This document shows, in pieces, positions 11,157 to 22,953 of a stretch of 23,100 bases of DNA. Made by a program: the position numbers and the translations under genes. Every line of letters starts with the position of its first letter. The stretch's first letter is position 1. Source of the DNA: Cochliopodium minus (taxonomy: Eukaryota > Discosea > Himatismenida > Cochliopodiidae); assembly GCA_024220525.1 (NCBI GenBank), contig JAMYWO010000479.1, positions 1 through 23,100 of the forward strand. Direction: 5' to 3'. Below the pieces are notes generated by a model. That model had not been told where the DNA came from. It saw only the letters and a program-made list of their open reading frames with translations, and made no database searches.

Positions 11157-14100
11157 ATGTATTATGATCACACTTTTCTTATCAATTATCTCTCCCGGGA
11201 TAATCAAGAGATTTTGGGATATGGTAAGAAAGAAGGGGATTTATCTGTTGATCAATTCACTACCTCTATTTTGAATATCTACTCTGGAGAAGATCATCTC
11301 TGTATATTAACAAGTAATGTCAAAATTAGGAAAATATATTTTCCTAATTTTGATTTATTCATTTACATTGCTTTTTATGTTAGAATCCAATAGGCTGATT
11401 GTTTGTGGCAGTAACAAATTTGGGCAGATTGGAATAGGGTACAGAAAGAAGATCAATAAATGCAGGATTCTGAGATTTGATAACAATATCCTGATCAAAT
11501 TGGTATGTTGTGGAAGATTTCATACATTAATCTTGGATAGTAAGATATATATGTTTTAAATGACCAAATATCAATTTATATTCAAAAAAAGATAATGAAC
11601 AGATATGGTCGACAGGGAAGAATGATCGTGGCCAATTGGGTCTTGGAGGTAAATTTTTTATTCAAAGAAAATATATTGATTGGATATGTTGGGAACATTT
11701 CTAGATGAGGAGAATCATTCTGAATTCAAAAAGATAGAGAAAAGATTATATGATAACGATGGGATAGATTCGATATATGCAGGATATGAACATTCAATTA
11801 TACTCAAAAAGGATGGAAGTTTGTTTGTATTCGGATCCAACGAAGAATCACAGTTGGGAATTGGGCAAATAAAAAGGATATCAGTAAATAATAATTATCA
11901 TTCTCTTTTAATATAAATGAATATTGAACAAATCATTCAATACTGAATATATAGGTGTGTTATAAAATTGTTATAAAAAATTTCAATAAATTATTCTTTT
12001 TAAGTTCCCCAAATTACTTGTTCAAGATGATTTGATAGAGATGATTGCTTGTGGAGCATATCATAACTTGATTCTGAAGAAAGATGGAACAGTGCACAGC
12101 TTCGGACTCAACAAGAGTGGACAATTGGGACAAGGAAATTTGGAAGAATACACAAAACCCAACATAATACAAGATTTGAAAGACATAAAGTCGATTCATT
12201 GTGGAGCTAATCATTCCATACTTTTGTCAAAAAATGGGGATTTGTTTGTCTTTGGATCGAATGAGTTTGGGCAGATCGGACTAGGAAATCAACAATTTGT
12301 TTTGTTTCCTGTAAGGTTGCACACTAAAAAAAGGGGGAACATAATGAACATATTCACAGGATCAAACCACACTGTTATTTTGGTTGGTTTTTTTTTTTAT
12401 TTTCAATTCCATTTATATTATCATTATCTTATTTTTTTTTCCAACAACTTACATCTTTATTTAGAACAGAGACAAATCTTTGTTGGTATTTGGTTCAAAT
12501 AGTCATGGTCAACTTGTGGGGATCGAAAATAAAAGCATGCTGGGGAAAGACGGAAAAGATGTTGTGAAGACGCCCAACATAATCTACAAGCACAATGACA
12601 AGAACATCAACATTATTTTTTGCGACAACGAAAAACTGATCAACAAGCTGATGAAAGAAGGCATCTTTTTGAGAGATAAGTCGCAGATGATGAGTTGTAT
12701 TAATAGAGGTGCTGACAATTTCATTCATTTCAGGTTTTTCGTGAAAAAATATTTCAAGGAAGCTGTCAACTATTTTTTAAAAGTGTTTGAGAAATACGAG
12801 TTGATTCACAATTCTACCAACCTTGCCATCGTTGAGAAAAAACCTCAGAAAGGAGTTTTTTTTCTGAGGAAAATCGATGATGACCTCATCCAGTTGTTCG
12901 ATGGTTCATTCAAAGATGGAAGGCCCACAGGAAAAGGAATTTTAGAAGAAAAGGGGGTCAAGTATTTTGTAGAGTTTGGAGAAAAAAACAAAGAAAAAGA
13001 AAAAATCTTCAGTGGTGTCAGACTTATGATTATTGGTAGTTTTTTTTTTTTTTAAAAAATCAATCTTTTTTCATTTTTAAATTTTTTTTTTTGGTAGGCC
13101 CAAAGGATGTGGGCAAAACATCCCTCAAAAAAAGGCTCATGGGTTGCTCTGATACCAAGAAAAACTGGGAGGCTGTTCAGGAGGTCCTCAAGAACAAAAC
13201 AGAAGACGAAATGACACATGGGGTCAGACATTTTTCGCTTTTTTTAAAAATTATTTCAATTCTGAAATTTTTGTAATAGGTTGATATTGAAAGATGGGAA
13301 GACGAAAAAGAAGAGATTTTATTCAGGTAAATAAAAAAAAAATGTTTGGAAAGATTTAAAATAATTTTTATTCAGCTTGTGGGATTTTGCAGGTAAACAA
13401 AATTCGGGAATCTTTTAATATAATGTTTTTTTTTTTATATAAAGGGCATGAGGAATATCACTTTTCCCACTCATTTTTTTTCTCCGTTGGGTGTGTTTAT
13501 TTGCTTTTGTTTGACGTGTCTTTCCATATCAATACCATTTTGGAAGACAACAAGCTCTTGTACTGGTTCCACTTCTTGCAAACTAACGTAGGAAAAGAGT
13601 GTAACGTGATCTTGATTGGCACCAAAGTGGATCTTGTTCCTTTGGTCAGTTTGGAAAAGAAGCTGCTTGAAATAAACAAAAGTAAAACAAAATTCAATTT
13701 TTTTTTCAAATTCTTTTTTAATTCATTTCCTTTTAGGAATAAAAGAACTCATTCTAAAAAATAATATCAACCTGAAAATATACAACAGAGAAAAGGAGAA
13801 AAATAGCAAAGATGACTCCATTTATATCATTCTGGAGAACCGAAACTCGGACATTGAAACTTCGGGAATTAGAAAGTTGATGAAGATCTTGAAAGACAAA
13901 TCCAGAAACTTGGGGAACTTGGACTCCATTTCTTTCGAACACAAAATCGTTAATGACAAGATCAAGCTCATTTCCGGAGAGAATCCTTTTTTGGATGTTA
14001 ATGATTTGTTGGATAGTTTGAACGAGGAAAATAACCAACAAAGCTTGGAGATCTTTCACAAGTCTGAAGAAGGAGAGAAAGAAAACTTCAAATTGGAAAG

Positions 14101-17100
14101 GCTGGAGAAGATTTTGTGTGATTTGCACCAGTTGGGGATCGTGATTTACTTCAATAACAATGACGTGTTGAGAAAAACCATCATTTGTGATCCGAAGTGG
14201 TTCAACAACGTTTTCAAGTCGATCCTCAACTTTGGAAAGATGAAAATGTTGAAGATTATAGAGGATCTCTCCTTTAGTTTTAAGGATCAAGAAGAGACAA
14301 ACTCTTTTTCTTCTTCCAGATCTCGCGCTCACAAAGAAGTGATCAAATTTTTAAAGAACATCAAGCACAAATCGAAGAAGCGTATAGAGGAAATCTGGTT
14401 GAATCCTGAGGAAAGGAAAAACAGCAAGCTGGAAAAATTCAGTTTCGATGCAATGTTCGGGGAGTTCGAGAAAATAGTAAAGATGCTGAAAGATGAGAAG
14501 AACGACAATCTTTTGTTGAACAAATACAAAGATATCTCCCAGGCGGTGCACAGATTTGATGAGGACATGAAAGACATGCTGATGGAGGAGATCTCCGAGA
14601 AAAAATCGGATTTTCTCTTCAACATCCTCATTCGCTTCGATATCATCCTCCAAATCATCGAGTTTGATGTTCATAAGTACAAGAAGTGCGACTACATCAT
14701 CCCTTTGCTCTTCCCCAAATCCAAACCCCTCAACCTCAAACTCTCCTTCAACGAACCCATCAACGTCAAATCCAATGAGAGTCTCGAAACCCCACAAGAA
14801 ACTACACATCAATGGATCTTGAGATACTACCTCCCCTTCAAACCATCTTCGATCTGGAAAAGAATCATCTTGAAAATAAGAAACAACTTTGTTTCCGAGA
14901 TGATCGACGAGATTTATTGGTCGGACGGCTTCGTTTTCAACCTGCATTCTCACTTTAAAGACTATTCAAGCACGGACTCCACTGTCATTGAAATGAACAC
15001 CCACTCTGTCGAGAACGACAAGGTGCGCATCGATTTGTTTGTGAGAACCAAGAACTTGACCGAGTGCGCCACCATCTTCAACAAAATCGATGAGTCTCTC
15101 AATGAATTTTTGCTTGATTGGATCAAAATCAAAATGCCCATCACAAGTACTTGGGAGAGATCTTTCATGAATAGGTAAAAATTTTAGATATTTTTTATTT
15201 TTTATATTTTTATTTTATTTTTATTTTTTATTTTTTATTTTTTATTTTATTTTTTTTTTTTTATTTTTTATTTTTTTGTTTGGTATTTTTTGAATGGTTT
15301 CAATATTTTTTTTAGTGAGGAGGAAAATGAGGAGAACATCAAAAAATCTTTTGACATTTCCAAGTGTATGAATTGTGGGAACTTTGTCGAGTTCAACATA
15401 AAAACAAAGAACTGTGAGATATGTCTCAGTGAAAAGTTCTTGATCGAAAATAATTTCATTCTCAAAAAACAGGTTGCAAAAGGTATTTTTTTCTTTAAAT
15501 ATTTTTTGTTTTATTTTTAAATTATTTTATTTTATTTATTTTTAAATTTTTTTTTTTTTTCTACAGGTGGGCAAGGGACTGTGTCACTAGGTCTGTTCGG
15601 AACATCAAAAATAGAAGTGGCTATCAAGGAGAGAATCAGCGAAAGTGAAACCAGCTTGAGAGCCTGGCGAAACGAAATCAGCATCCTCCAAAAAATAGAA
15701 GATATTCCCGAAATCTCCACTTGTAGGCTCATTTGTGTTTTGGATGATTCAATAAGAAATTTGGGCACAAGGTAAAAAATAATTTTTTAAAAAAATAATT
15801 TATTAAAAAGTTTTTCATAAATTGTTGAAAAAAAAATTTCGTTTTGATTTCAAAAAAAAAAAATTTTCTGAAAAAATAATTTCGTTTTCAAAAAAAATTT
15901 TTTTGAAATTTTGTTGGAACTGAAAACAAATTTGACCAATAATATTGAAAAAAGAAAAAATCAAAAAAAAAAAACAAGAAATAATTTTTTTGCACTTACT
16001 AAACAAGAAATACTATAATGATTTTTATTTATTTTTCTACTTTTATATTACAATATTAAAAATTGTATTAATTATTATTTTAATAGGTACATTGTCCTCC
16101 AATGGATTAATGGAAACATATTGAGGGGTGTACATAATCATATAAACACGGAGGCAGAATACTTGAGGTTGGCTCTCATTTTGTTCAACCAGCTCAAGAT
16201 TTTGCATCATCACAACATCTTGCACAGGGACATCAAACCCAGCAACATAATGTACTACCACTACGAGGGCAACATTTATTACTGTTTCATTGATTTTGGA
16301 ATTTCTGCTTGTATTTCAAAAGAAGATCTCCGTTTAATCGAAAAACAAGATCTTGAAGAAAAAGCAAAAAAAAAAATTTTTTATCAATAAAAATAATAAA
16401 ATTTATAAAATCAAAATAAAATGTTAAAAATAAAATAAATTAAATTAATTATTTCAAATCGAAAGGGAGACAACACTGATAAAGTAGAGGTATTGATCAA
16501 AGTGAAAATGGACAATTTCAAGCCCAAGGAACAGGAAGACATAGTGACGGTGAAGAGTGACATTTATTCTCTTGCTTACACTTTGTCCAACATCACCTCC
16601 ATTTGCTACTCTCCTTTTCTCAAGACATTGCTTGATAATGAAGTAGTCAATAAGCCTAGCTATCAAAGTAGACTTTCTATTGACGAAATAACTTTAAAAA
16701 TTCTTGAGTATTGTTCCTCGAAGAACTATTCTTTTGATATTTTCAATTTTTTGGTCGAGTGCAATGAGGAGAGGAATTTCTTCATTTTGCCTCAACAAAC
16801 CAATGATCTTAAACGTGTTTATGAGAACTGTTTTGTTCCGCAAACTCCTGAGTTGAGCAACGAGAAGCTTTTTGAAGAGATCAAGCAGAAAGATGAGATC
16901 ATTCACCAAAACAAAGTTTTGTTGGAAGAAAAGGACAGGATCATCGAGCAAAACAAACAAATGTTTCTCAAAATCAAAAATGATTTCAATGAGATTCTTG
17001 AAAAACAAATGTTGGAAAACATACAAGATGGATCAGATTCCTTCTCGATCAAAGAGAAAGAGGACAACATTTCAATTATTCATGATAAGATCAAAGATTT

Positions 17101-17131
17101 GGAGAGGATGATCTCGAATCTAGACAAATAG
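11157..17131 (+). CDS. Roco protein: RCC1 repeats, MORN-like motif, Roc-COR, zinc ribbon, kinase, coiled coil
   Basis: Fifteen exons join in frame: 11157-11313, 11384-11539, 11592-11648, 11705-11883, 12005-12382, 12465-13035, 13098-13222, 13280-13326, 13376-13392, 13445-13681, 13737-15174, 15316-15482, 15567-15771, 16087-16363 and 16466-17131. The product is 1558 residues. Residues 1-345 carry RCC1-type blades (VFGSNEFGQIGLG, ACGAYHNLILKKDG). A MORN-like motif (FDGSFKDGRPTGKG) lies near 452-466. The Roc GTPase has G1 GPKDVGKTS (500-508), G3 DFAG (560-563) and G4 TKVD (622-625). COR covers roughly 700-1120. A CxxC...CxxC ribbon (C1138, C1141, C1154, C1157) precedes the kinase: glycine loop GGQGTV (1177-1182), K1197, HRDIKPSN (1291-1298), DFG (1314-1316) and SDIYSL (1368-1373). 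Residues 1467-1558 look like coiled coil. The family is that of LRRK2 and the Dictyostelium Roco kinases, which usually have leucine-rich repeats before Roc; none are seen here. Its substrate cannot be told. Confidence 0.9.
15772..16086 (+). other. Long low-complexity intron in the Roco gene
   Basis: This 315-base intron joins GGCACAAG to GTACATTG across an Arg codon inside the kinase N-lobe. It is mostly A and T runs with two similar copies of a unit beginning ATTTCGTTTT. No exon was found inside it. Confidence 0.8.
16364..16465 (+). other. Probable GC-AG intron in the Roco kinase
   Basis: The frame after DFG runs to LEEK at 16363 and then into A-runs and stops. A GC donor at 16364 with the acceptor AAAG at 16462-16465 rejoins LEEK to GDNTDK and the rest of the kinase in frame. 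The donor (GCAAAA) is weaker than the one in the YOD1 gene. An alternative uses a GT at about 16312 with an acceptor before TAGAGGTATTG, which would shorten the activation segment. Confidence 0.5.
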
Positions 17132-17509
17132 AAAATGTCACTTTCTCTGTTTAGTCTTTTGTTTTATAATTTACATTTATTTTTTGAACATAGTTTTTTT
17201 AAAGTTAAATAAAATATTATTTATGAATTATTTGATTATTTAATAAAAAAAAAAAATGTGCAAACTAAGTAACAATCAAAGTTCTTTGAAGATTAAGAAT
17301 CTTCATGGTGTTTGTCGATGAATATACTTTGGTATATTGGCAAGCAAGAAAATTGTTTTTTGTAGAATAGCAACACTATTTGTAAAAGTCTTGAATATTC
17401 CGGGAAGTGAAGCTGCAAGAATAATAAGAGGCCATCGAAGCTTGTTCTAAAGAAACTAATAATTTAAATAAAAAAAAAATTGAATTAATTAATTCAAAAA
17501 GAATTAAGA
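17132..17509. other. Intergenic region with a G+C-richer island
   Basis: This 378-base gap separates the Roco stop and the caspase-NACHT start. An AATAAA near 17207 could serve Roco polyadenylation. Bases 17280-17460 are less A+T-rich than normal spacers here. On the minus strand 17446-17303 is open for 47 codons up to a TGA, is preceded by an acceptor-like TTTCTTTAG, and codes a hydrophobic peptide (RWPLIILAASLPGIF). It has no ATG, and no upstream exon is visible because the caspase gene occupies that side. The remainder must include the promoter of the downstream gene. Confidence 0.5.
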
Positions 17510-20500
17510 ATGAAAGAACAGAAATTAGAAAAAGAACTCATTGAATACATTGAAAATAAGAAATTGACCAGTATCTCAAAGAATCTCAAGGGTATTCTCG
17601 ACATTCTTTATCATTCAAATATTAATCTCCTTTTAGATGTACTATTGGGGAATGAAATACTTAGTTTGCCTCAATTTTGTGATTTGAATAAAAAGGAATT
17701 TGAAGAAATAGGAATGAAAACTCCTATTGCAAAGAGGATATTGGATGTGATACAAAATAATCGACCACATATATTGTATGATGATCTTAGTTGCATCTCA
17801 ATTGGTTTAGATCACTATGATAATTATAAAGAATTGAATGGATGTGCTGAAGATGCAGAATTCCTAAATAAATATTTTGGAGAGATGAGATATAATTGCC
17901 AATCATTGTTGAATGCAACCAAAGATGAAATAATGAAGGGAATAGAAAAATATAAATCACATATCAAAAATTTGGAAAGGAAATTATTAATCTTTTTCTT
18001 TTCGGGGCATGGATATACGAAGGATAATAAAACATATCTCACCACCAAGGATAGCAGACAAAATGATATAGATAGCTTCATCGATATCGCGCAGATGATC
18101 AACCAAATGATCAACAAGGAGATAGATAATCTGCAAGTATTGTTGATTTTGGATGTATGCAATGGAGATAATCTGATAAACAAAGAGATGATGGAGATAA
18201 ATCCAAAGATAATAGAAAATCATTTCAAGAAAGGAGCATATGTCATCACTATCAACGAGAAATCAAAAGTGAGCAAGCAAACCTCGCAAAGCATCTTCTT
18301 CAAAAGCGTAAAACAGGCTCTTGATGTAATCTTTCGAGACAACTTCCAAAAAATGCAGATAGGAAACAAAGATGATCTAAGAAGCAAAGGAATCCTCTAT
18401 GCAGGAGAGTTAGCGGAGTGTATAGCAAACGAGATGAAGGGGGATAGTGAAAAAGACAGAGACATTTGTCATGGATATCTTGTTGGTTCTGTTGATAATG
18501 GTGTCCCCATTTTAGTGAATAGTACAGCTGCAAAGTTTTTTGTGTGTGACAAACTTTATGAAGCAGAAAAATTACGTTTTTCAAAAAATCAAGTTAGAGA
18601 TAATACAGGTCGACAAAAAAATGTCTCCATCAATACGAAAAAGAATAATTACTTCCTATTTGTAATAATTTCTTCCTTTTTAATTGTTTTTCTCTCCATT
18701 TCTCTCAATTTCTTTCAAAGAGATGAAACATCAATCAAAGTAGCTAATGCTTTGAAAAACTACTATTCTCAAGAAATAAACAGAATTCTGATTAGTAATC
18801 ACTTGGATTATCATTTTTACAATTACTCTCTACCAAACAATGGTACAGTTTCCATCGAAACTTTGTGGAATTCGAAAACAAAGAAAGTTTTGATAAAAGG
18901 AAATGCTGGTAATAAAAATAAAAAAATAAAAAAAAATTTTACAATTATCAATTTTGAAAAGGAACTGGAAAAACAATTTTTTCTTTGATTTTATCGAGTT
19001 TATTTTACCAAAAGAAGATATGGTTGAAATTTGAAACACTCATTTATATCAATCTCTCCGATTTGCAATCTTTTTCTGAAAATTTTGAAATTGACAAGTA
19101 CATTTCCAACCAAATTACGAACCAGTTCAGTGATGTTGAAATCAAAACTTTTTTGGAAGCCCAGAAAGAAAAGATTGTTTGGGTTTTTGATGGTTTGAAT
19201 GAAATAAACGATCTGAAAAAATTTGCTCAAATCCAAAGCAGCTTTTATAACAGTATTGCAAACTCTAGACTTGATCCAAAGACCAACAATTTTTTTAGTT
19301 CTGATGTTGAAATAACTTTGCTGGGGTTCAATGAAATTGGGGTTGATTTTTATTTGAATCAGTATCACATTGATAAAGAAGATCTTGTCTATTTGAATAA
19401 CACTGAGAATGACACCAAATATAACCCTCTTTATCTTTACGAAACATGTAATCTTTTGAATACTTCAAAAATAAGAGATATTTACGTTGAATCAGATATT
19501 ATCAACAACTACATCACCAAATTGATCAAAAGATCAACCTATAAATTCAAAAATATGAATGTTTACCAACAAGACAGGAAAATTTTTGAAAAGAGAATCG
19601 AGTTCATTTTGTCTTCTATTGCTTTTGATAACTCAGAAAAAAATAGGTCGTGCTTTTCGATTTCTGATATTGAAAACATTTCTGGAAAATTTTTGAGAGG
19701 ACCCAAAACATTCAATGTTTTTAATGAAAAAGAAGATTTAGAAAACATCTTCAGTGATTCTTCTCCCAAAATACCCATCAATATTGCGGTAGACTGTGTA
19801 ATGAACAGTGGATTGATTTCCAATCATTTTAAAGACATTTATTGCTTTAGAGACAATAACATAAGAAAATTTCTTTCTTCAAACTATGTATCAAAATCTC
19901 TGTTGAACAAAGAAAACAAAGAAATATTTGATGACATAAAATCTTGGTCAAACAATACAAAAGCCATTAATTTCCAAATGGAAAAGTTCTATTTTTATCA
20001 ACTGCAAGATTACCCGCAAGAGTTAACTGATTTGGTGAATATGAGATGCCAAAAATCAATACTCCATATATCTCTCTTTAAAAGAAAAGTCAAATATCGT
20101 GAAATAGATGCTCTTTTACAAATTTTTGATCCCAACTTGGAAGATAATTGTGGTAGAACTCCTCTAATGATGGCTATGGGAAATAAAAATATTCAACCTG
20201 AAATTATCGAACTATTGTTGAAAAAAGGCGCAAACCCGAATGTGATTGACATAGATGAAGGTGTTGGCATGCTTAGTTTGGCTGTAGATTTCAATCAGAC
20301 TGAAATTTTCTCTCTACTACTCAAATATGGAGCAAATCCCAATACGAAGATAGTTACATCCACATTCCTTTTTCAGAATAAAACTTTTTTCTTATTTAAA
20401 GAATTTTGGGAAGCACTTCTGATGATAAAGTACTATCATTTATTTGATGTTCTCCTTGATTACATTGACCCAAATTCAAAGAATCAAAATGGAGTACCCA

Positions 20501-22520
20501 TTGCGTTTTACGCACTGCAACATGACATTCAACATTTCTCCAAGTTAGTAAAAAAAGGTATTTTAATGTTTTCATTGAAACAGTTTATAATTTTTATAAA
20601 ACATATTTTTAATTTTTTTGAAAAAAAAAAACAGGAGCAAATTTAACCGTGACAGATGACAAAAAAAGAAATATCTTGCATTTCCTTGCTACTCATTATA
20701 TTTGCAAAGAGAAACTAAAATTGTTGTTAAAATATAAAATTGATGTGAATCAAAAAGACAATGAAGGAAAAACACCACTACATTACTACCTTGGGTCAAG
20801 AAATGTTAGTTTTGCTACTTTAAAAATCTTTCTTGAAAACAATGCAAGCTTGAATGTAAAAGATAATTCAAATAACACACCTTTTCATTTGGCTTCTGAT
20901 AATCCTATCATGCCTCACAAATTATTAAAATTAATGTTGGAAAATGGAGCGGAAATAAACAATTTGGACAATAAAGAAAATACAGCCTTTCATTTACTTC
21001 TTCACAGAAAATCAAAATTAAATCCAAATTTGATTAAACTCTACATAAATTATAACCCAAACATCAATCACAAAAACATCCATAAAAACACTCCTTTTCA
21101 TCTATTGTTCTTACAACCTAATTTATTTACTAATATCCAGCTATTAGAATTATTTTTGAAAGAAAAAGCAGGTATCAAAAACATTTTTCTCGTTTTAAAA
21201 ATACAATTACATTTGTTGTACTCAACTCCTCATCTTTTTTAATCCTTATTTTTTTATTTAGATCCCAATTCTTTGAACTTTGAAAATATCTCTCCTTTTC
21301 AATCTTTGTGGATGAGAATGAACTTTTTCAACAATAACTCCATTTTGCCTAATGTAACAAAAATGTTTTTAGAGTATGGAGCTCTACCTAACTTAAAACA
21401 AGATAAACCAATGATTCGTCCCAAAGGGATAAAAAATATTCAAATGAAACAAACTCCCATAATACCCAGTTCTTTTTACATTTTTTGCGAAAATATTCGT
21501 TCACTTAATAATAATAATAAACAACTCTTTGAAATAATAAATCTCTTTTTCAAGTATGGTGCTGATCCAAACTACAAAGAAAACAACGAGAAATTAACAC
21601 CTTTTCATTTAATTTCAGAATTCGGTTCTATGGAGAGTACTTCTCTCTTTCTTCAAAATGGGGCAGACCCAAATATATTGGATATCCACAAAAATACTCC
21701 TTTTCGTAAAATTTTTGAGAGATTCACAAATACTATCAACCAAACAACATATAGCCAGAGAAAAGAAGTTTCTCCTGATGAAGTTCTTCTCTACTTAAAC
21801 CACTCTGCAAATCCAAATATCAAAGATAATTTTAACTTTACTATTTTTCATCTTTTCGTAATTAATCAATTCCACTTAACTGAAAACGTAGAACTGACGA
21901 AAACTTTTTTCGAAAAAGGGGCTGATCCTAATTCTAAAATATTTTCAGGAAGATCTGTATTTCATTCTTTTTGTGCTCGCCTTTTTAATTCTGACAATTT
22001 GTTCGAAACACTCAAGTTATTCTTTAAACATGGTGCTGATCCAAACATTTCTCACCAAGGATCTCCTTTACATTTGATATCTCGAAAGAATTTAGAACTA
22101 AAATTTTATAAATTATTTTTTGAACAAGGAGCAGACCCAAACTTTAAAGACACAAACGGAAATACTCCTTTCCACAAAATCTTTTCTAGAAATAACTACT
22201 CTTCTGAATTGGTAGAACTCTACTTTAACAACAGCGCAAATATTAACCAGCAAAACAATAATGGAGACACGCCTTTTCATTTTTCCTTCATTCACTACAA
22301 TAACTTTAAAATTTTGGAACTTTTAATTCAAAAAGGAGCCAATCCGAACATCCAAAACAATAATGGTGATACACCCTTACATCAATTCTTTAAAAGAGTT
22401 TCAAAATTTAAGAAATTAGATCTCAAAGCGAGAACCGAATTTTTTAAAAACAATCATGCAAATTTTGAATTGATAAACAAAGATGGGAAAAAACCTTTAG
22501 ATTACTTTCCAAGAAAATAA
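17510..22520 (+). CDS. SAM-like/caspase/transmembrane/NACHT/ankyrin-repeat protein
   Basis: Four exons (17510-18908, 18962-20557, 20635-21171, 21262-22520) give 1596 residues. All three joins are phase 1. Residues 1-90 resemble a SAM domain (FEEIGMKTPIAKRIL). A C14 caspase domain spans about 92-345, with His167 in FFFSGHGY and Cys217 in LILDVCNGD. The motifs look more like the paracaspase or bacterial-type branch than like metacaspase DSCHSG. A hydrophobic segment at 381-402 could cross or anchor in a membrane. The NACHT ATPase follows: Walker A GNAGTGKT (464-471, split by intron 1), Walker B VWVFDGLNEI (539-548), and a family-like ITLLGFNEIGVDFYLNQY stretch. Its helical arm runs to about 830. 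From about 862 to the end there are about 19 ankyrin repeats with GADPN and NTPFH signatures. By analogy with STAND receptors, the ankyrins would sense, NACHT would oligomerise and the caspase would cut; the ligand and target are unknown. The N-side of the hydrophobic segment is the more basic. Confidence 0.9.
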
Positions 22521-22630
22521 GTCAAAAATTTAAATAAATAAAATCATAAAACTAATTAACTCATACTTTTTTGAAACATGCCTTCAAACTATTTCCATGA
22601 ATAATTTTTTCAACTAATTTTTTAACAAAC

Positions 22631-22953
22631 ATGGCTAGACACATATTAAAAAAGAAAAAAAAAATTTCCCCTTATCAAAGGTAAATAAAAAAAAATGGAA
22701 GAAACTTGTTTTGAATATCTTTGAAAAATTATTAAAAGAAAAAGAATGGAATTTTATATTTTGAACAATGTATAGAGAAAGGAAAAAAACAATAAAGATC
22801 ATAATAAAGGGAAAAAGAAGTATTTGTTGTTATTTTCCGAGATGTGGAAAAATATTTTTGTCAAAATTAGAATGGGAAACTCATTTTAGGAAACATAAAC
22901 CACAAGAATTGATGGAAAAACATATAAGATTCCATCATATGAGGTATTTTTGA
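22631..22953 (+). CDS. C2H2 zinc-finger protein fragment, probably continuing past the window
   Basis: An ATG at 22631 codes MARHILKKKKKISPYQ up to a GTAAAT donor at 22681. An acceptor at 22774-22775 continues the frame into a basic stretch with one classic C2H2 finger (CYFPRCGKIF, then HFRKH). This frame stops at 22953. A further open stretch from an ATG at 22956 to 23057 has KKKKFSQNYQ just before another GTAAAT donor, so more exons may follow outside the window. I could not join it to the finger exon with an intron of normal length. An alternative start is the ATG at 22768. The function is unknown; such proteins usually bind nucleic acid. Confidence 0.4.

Noticed and set aside
13754-14953. 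Long minus-strand open frames opposite the COR region (13754-14332 and 14351-14953)
   Set aside because: They are antisense shadows of a long coding exon. The plus frame continues Roc into COR and the kinase.
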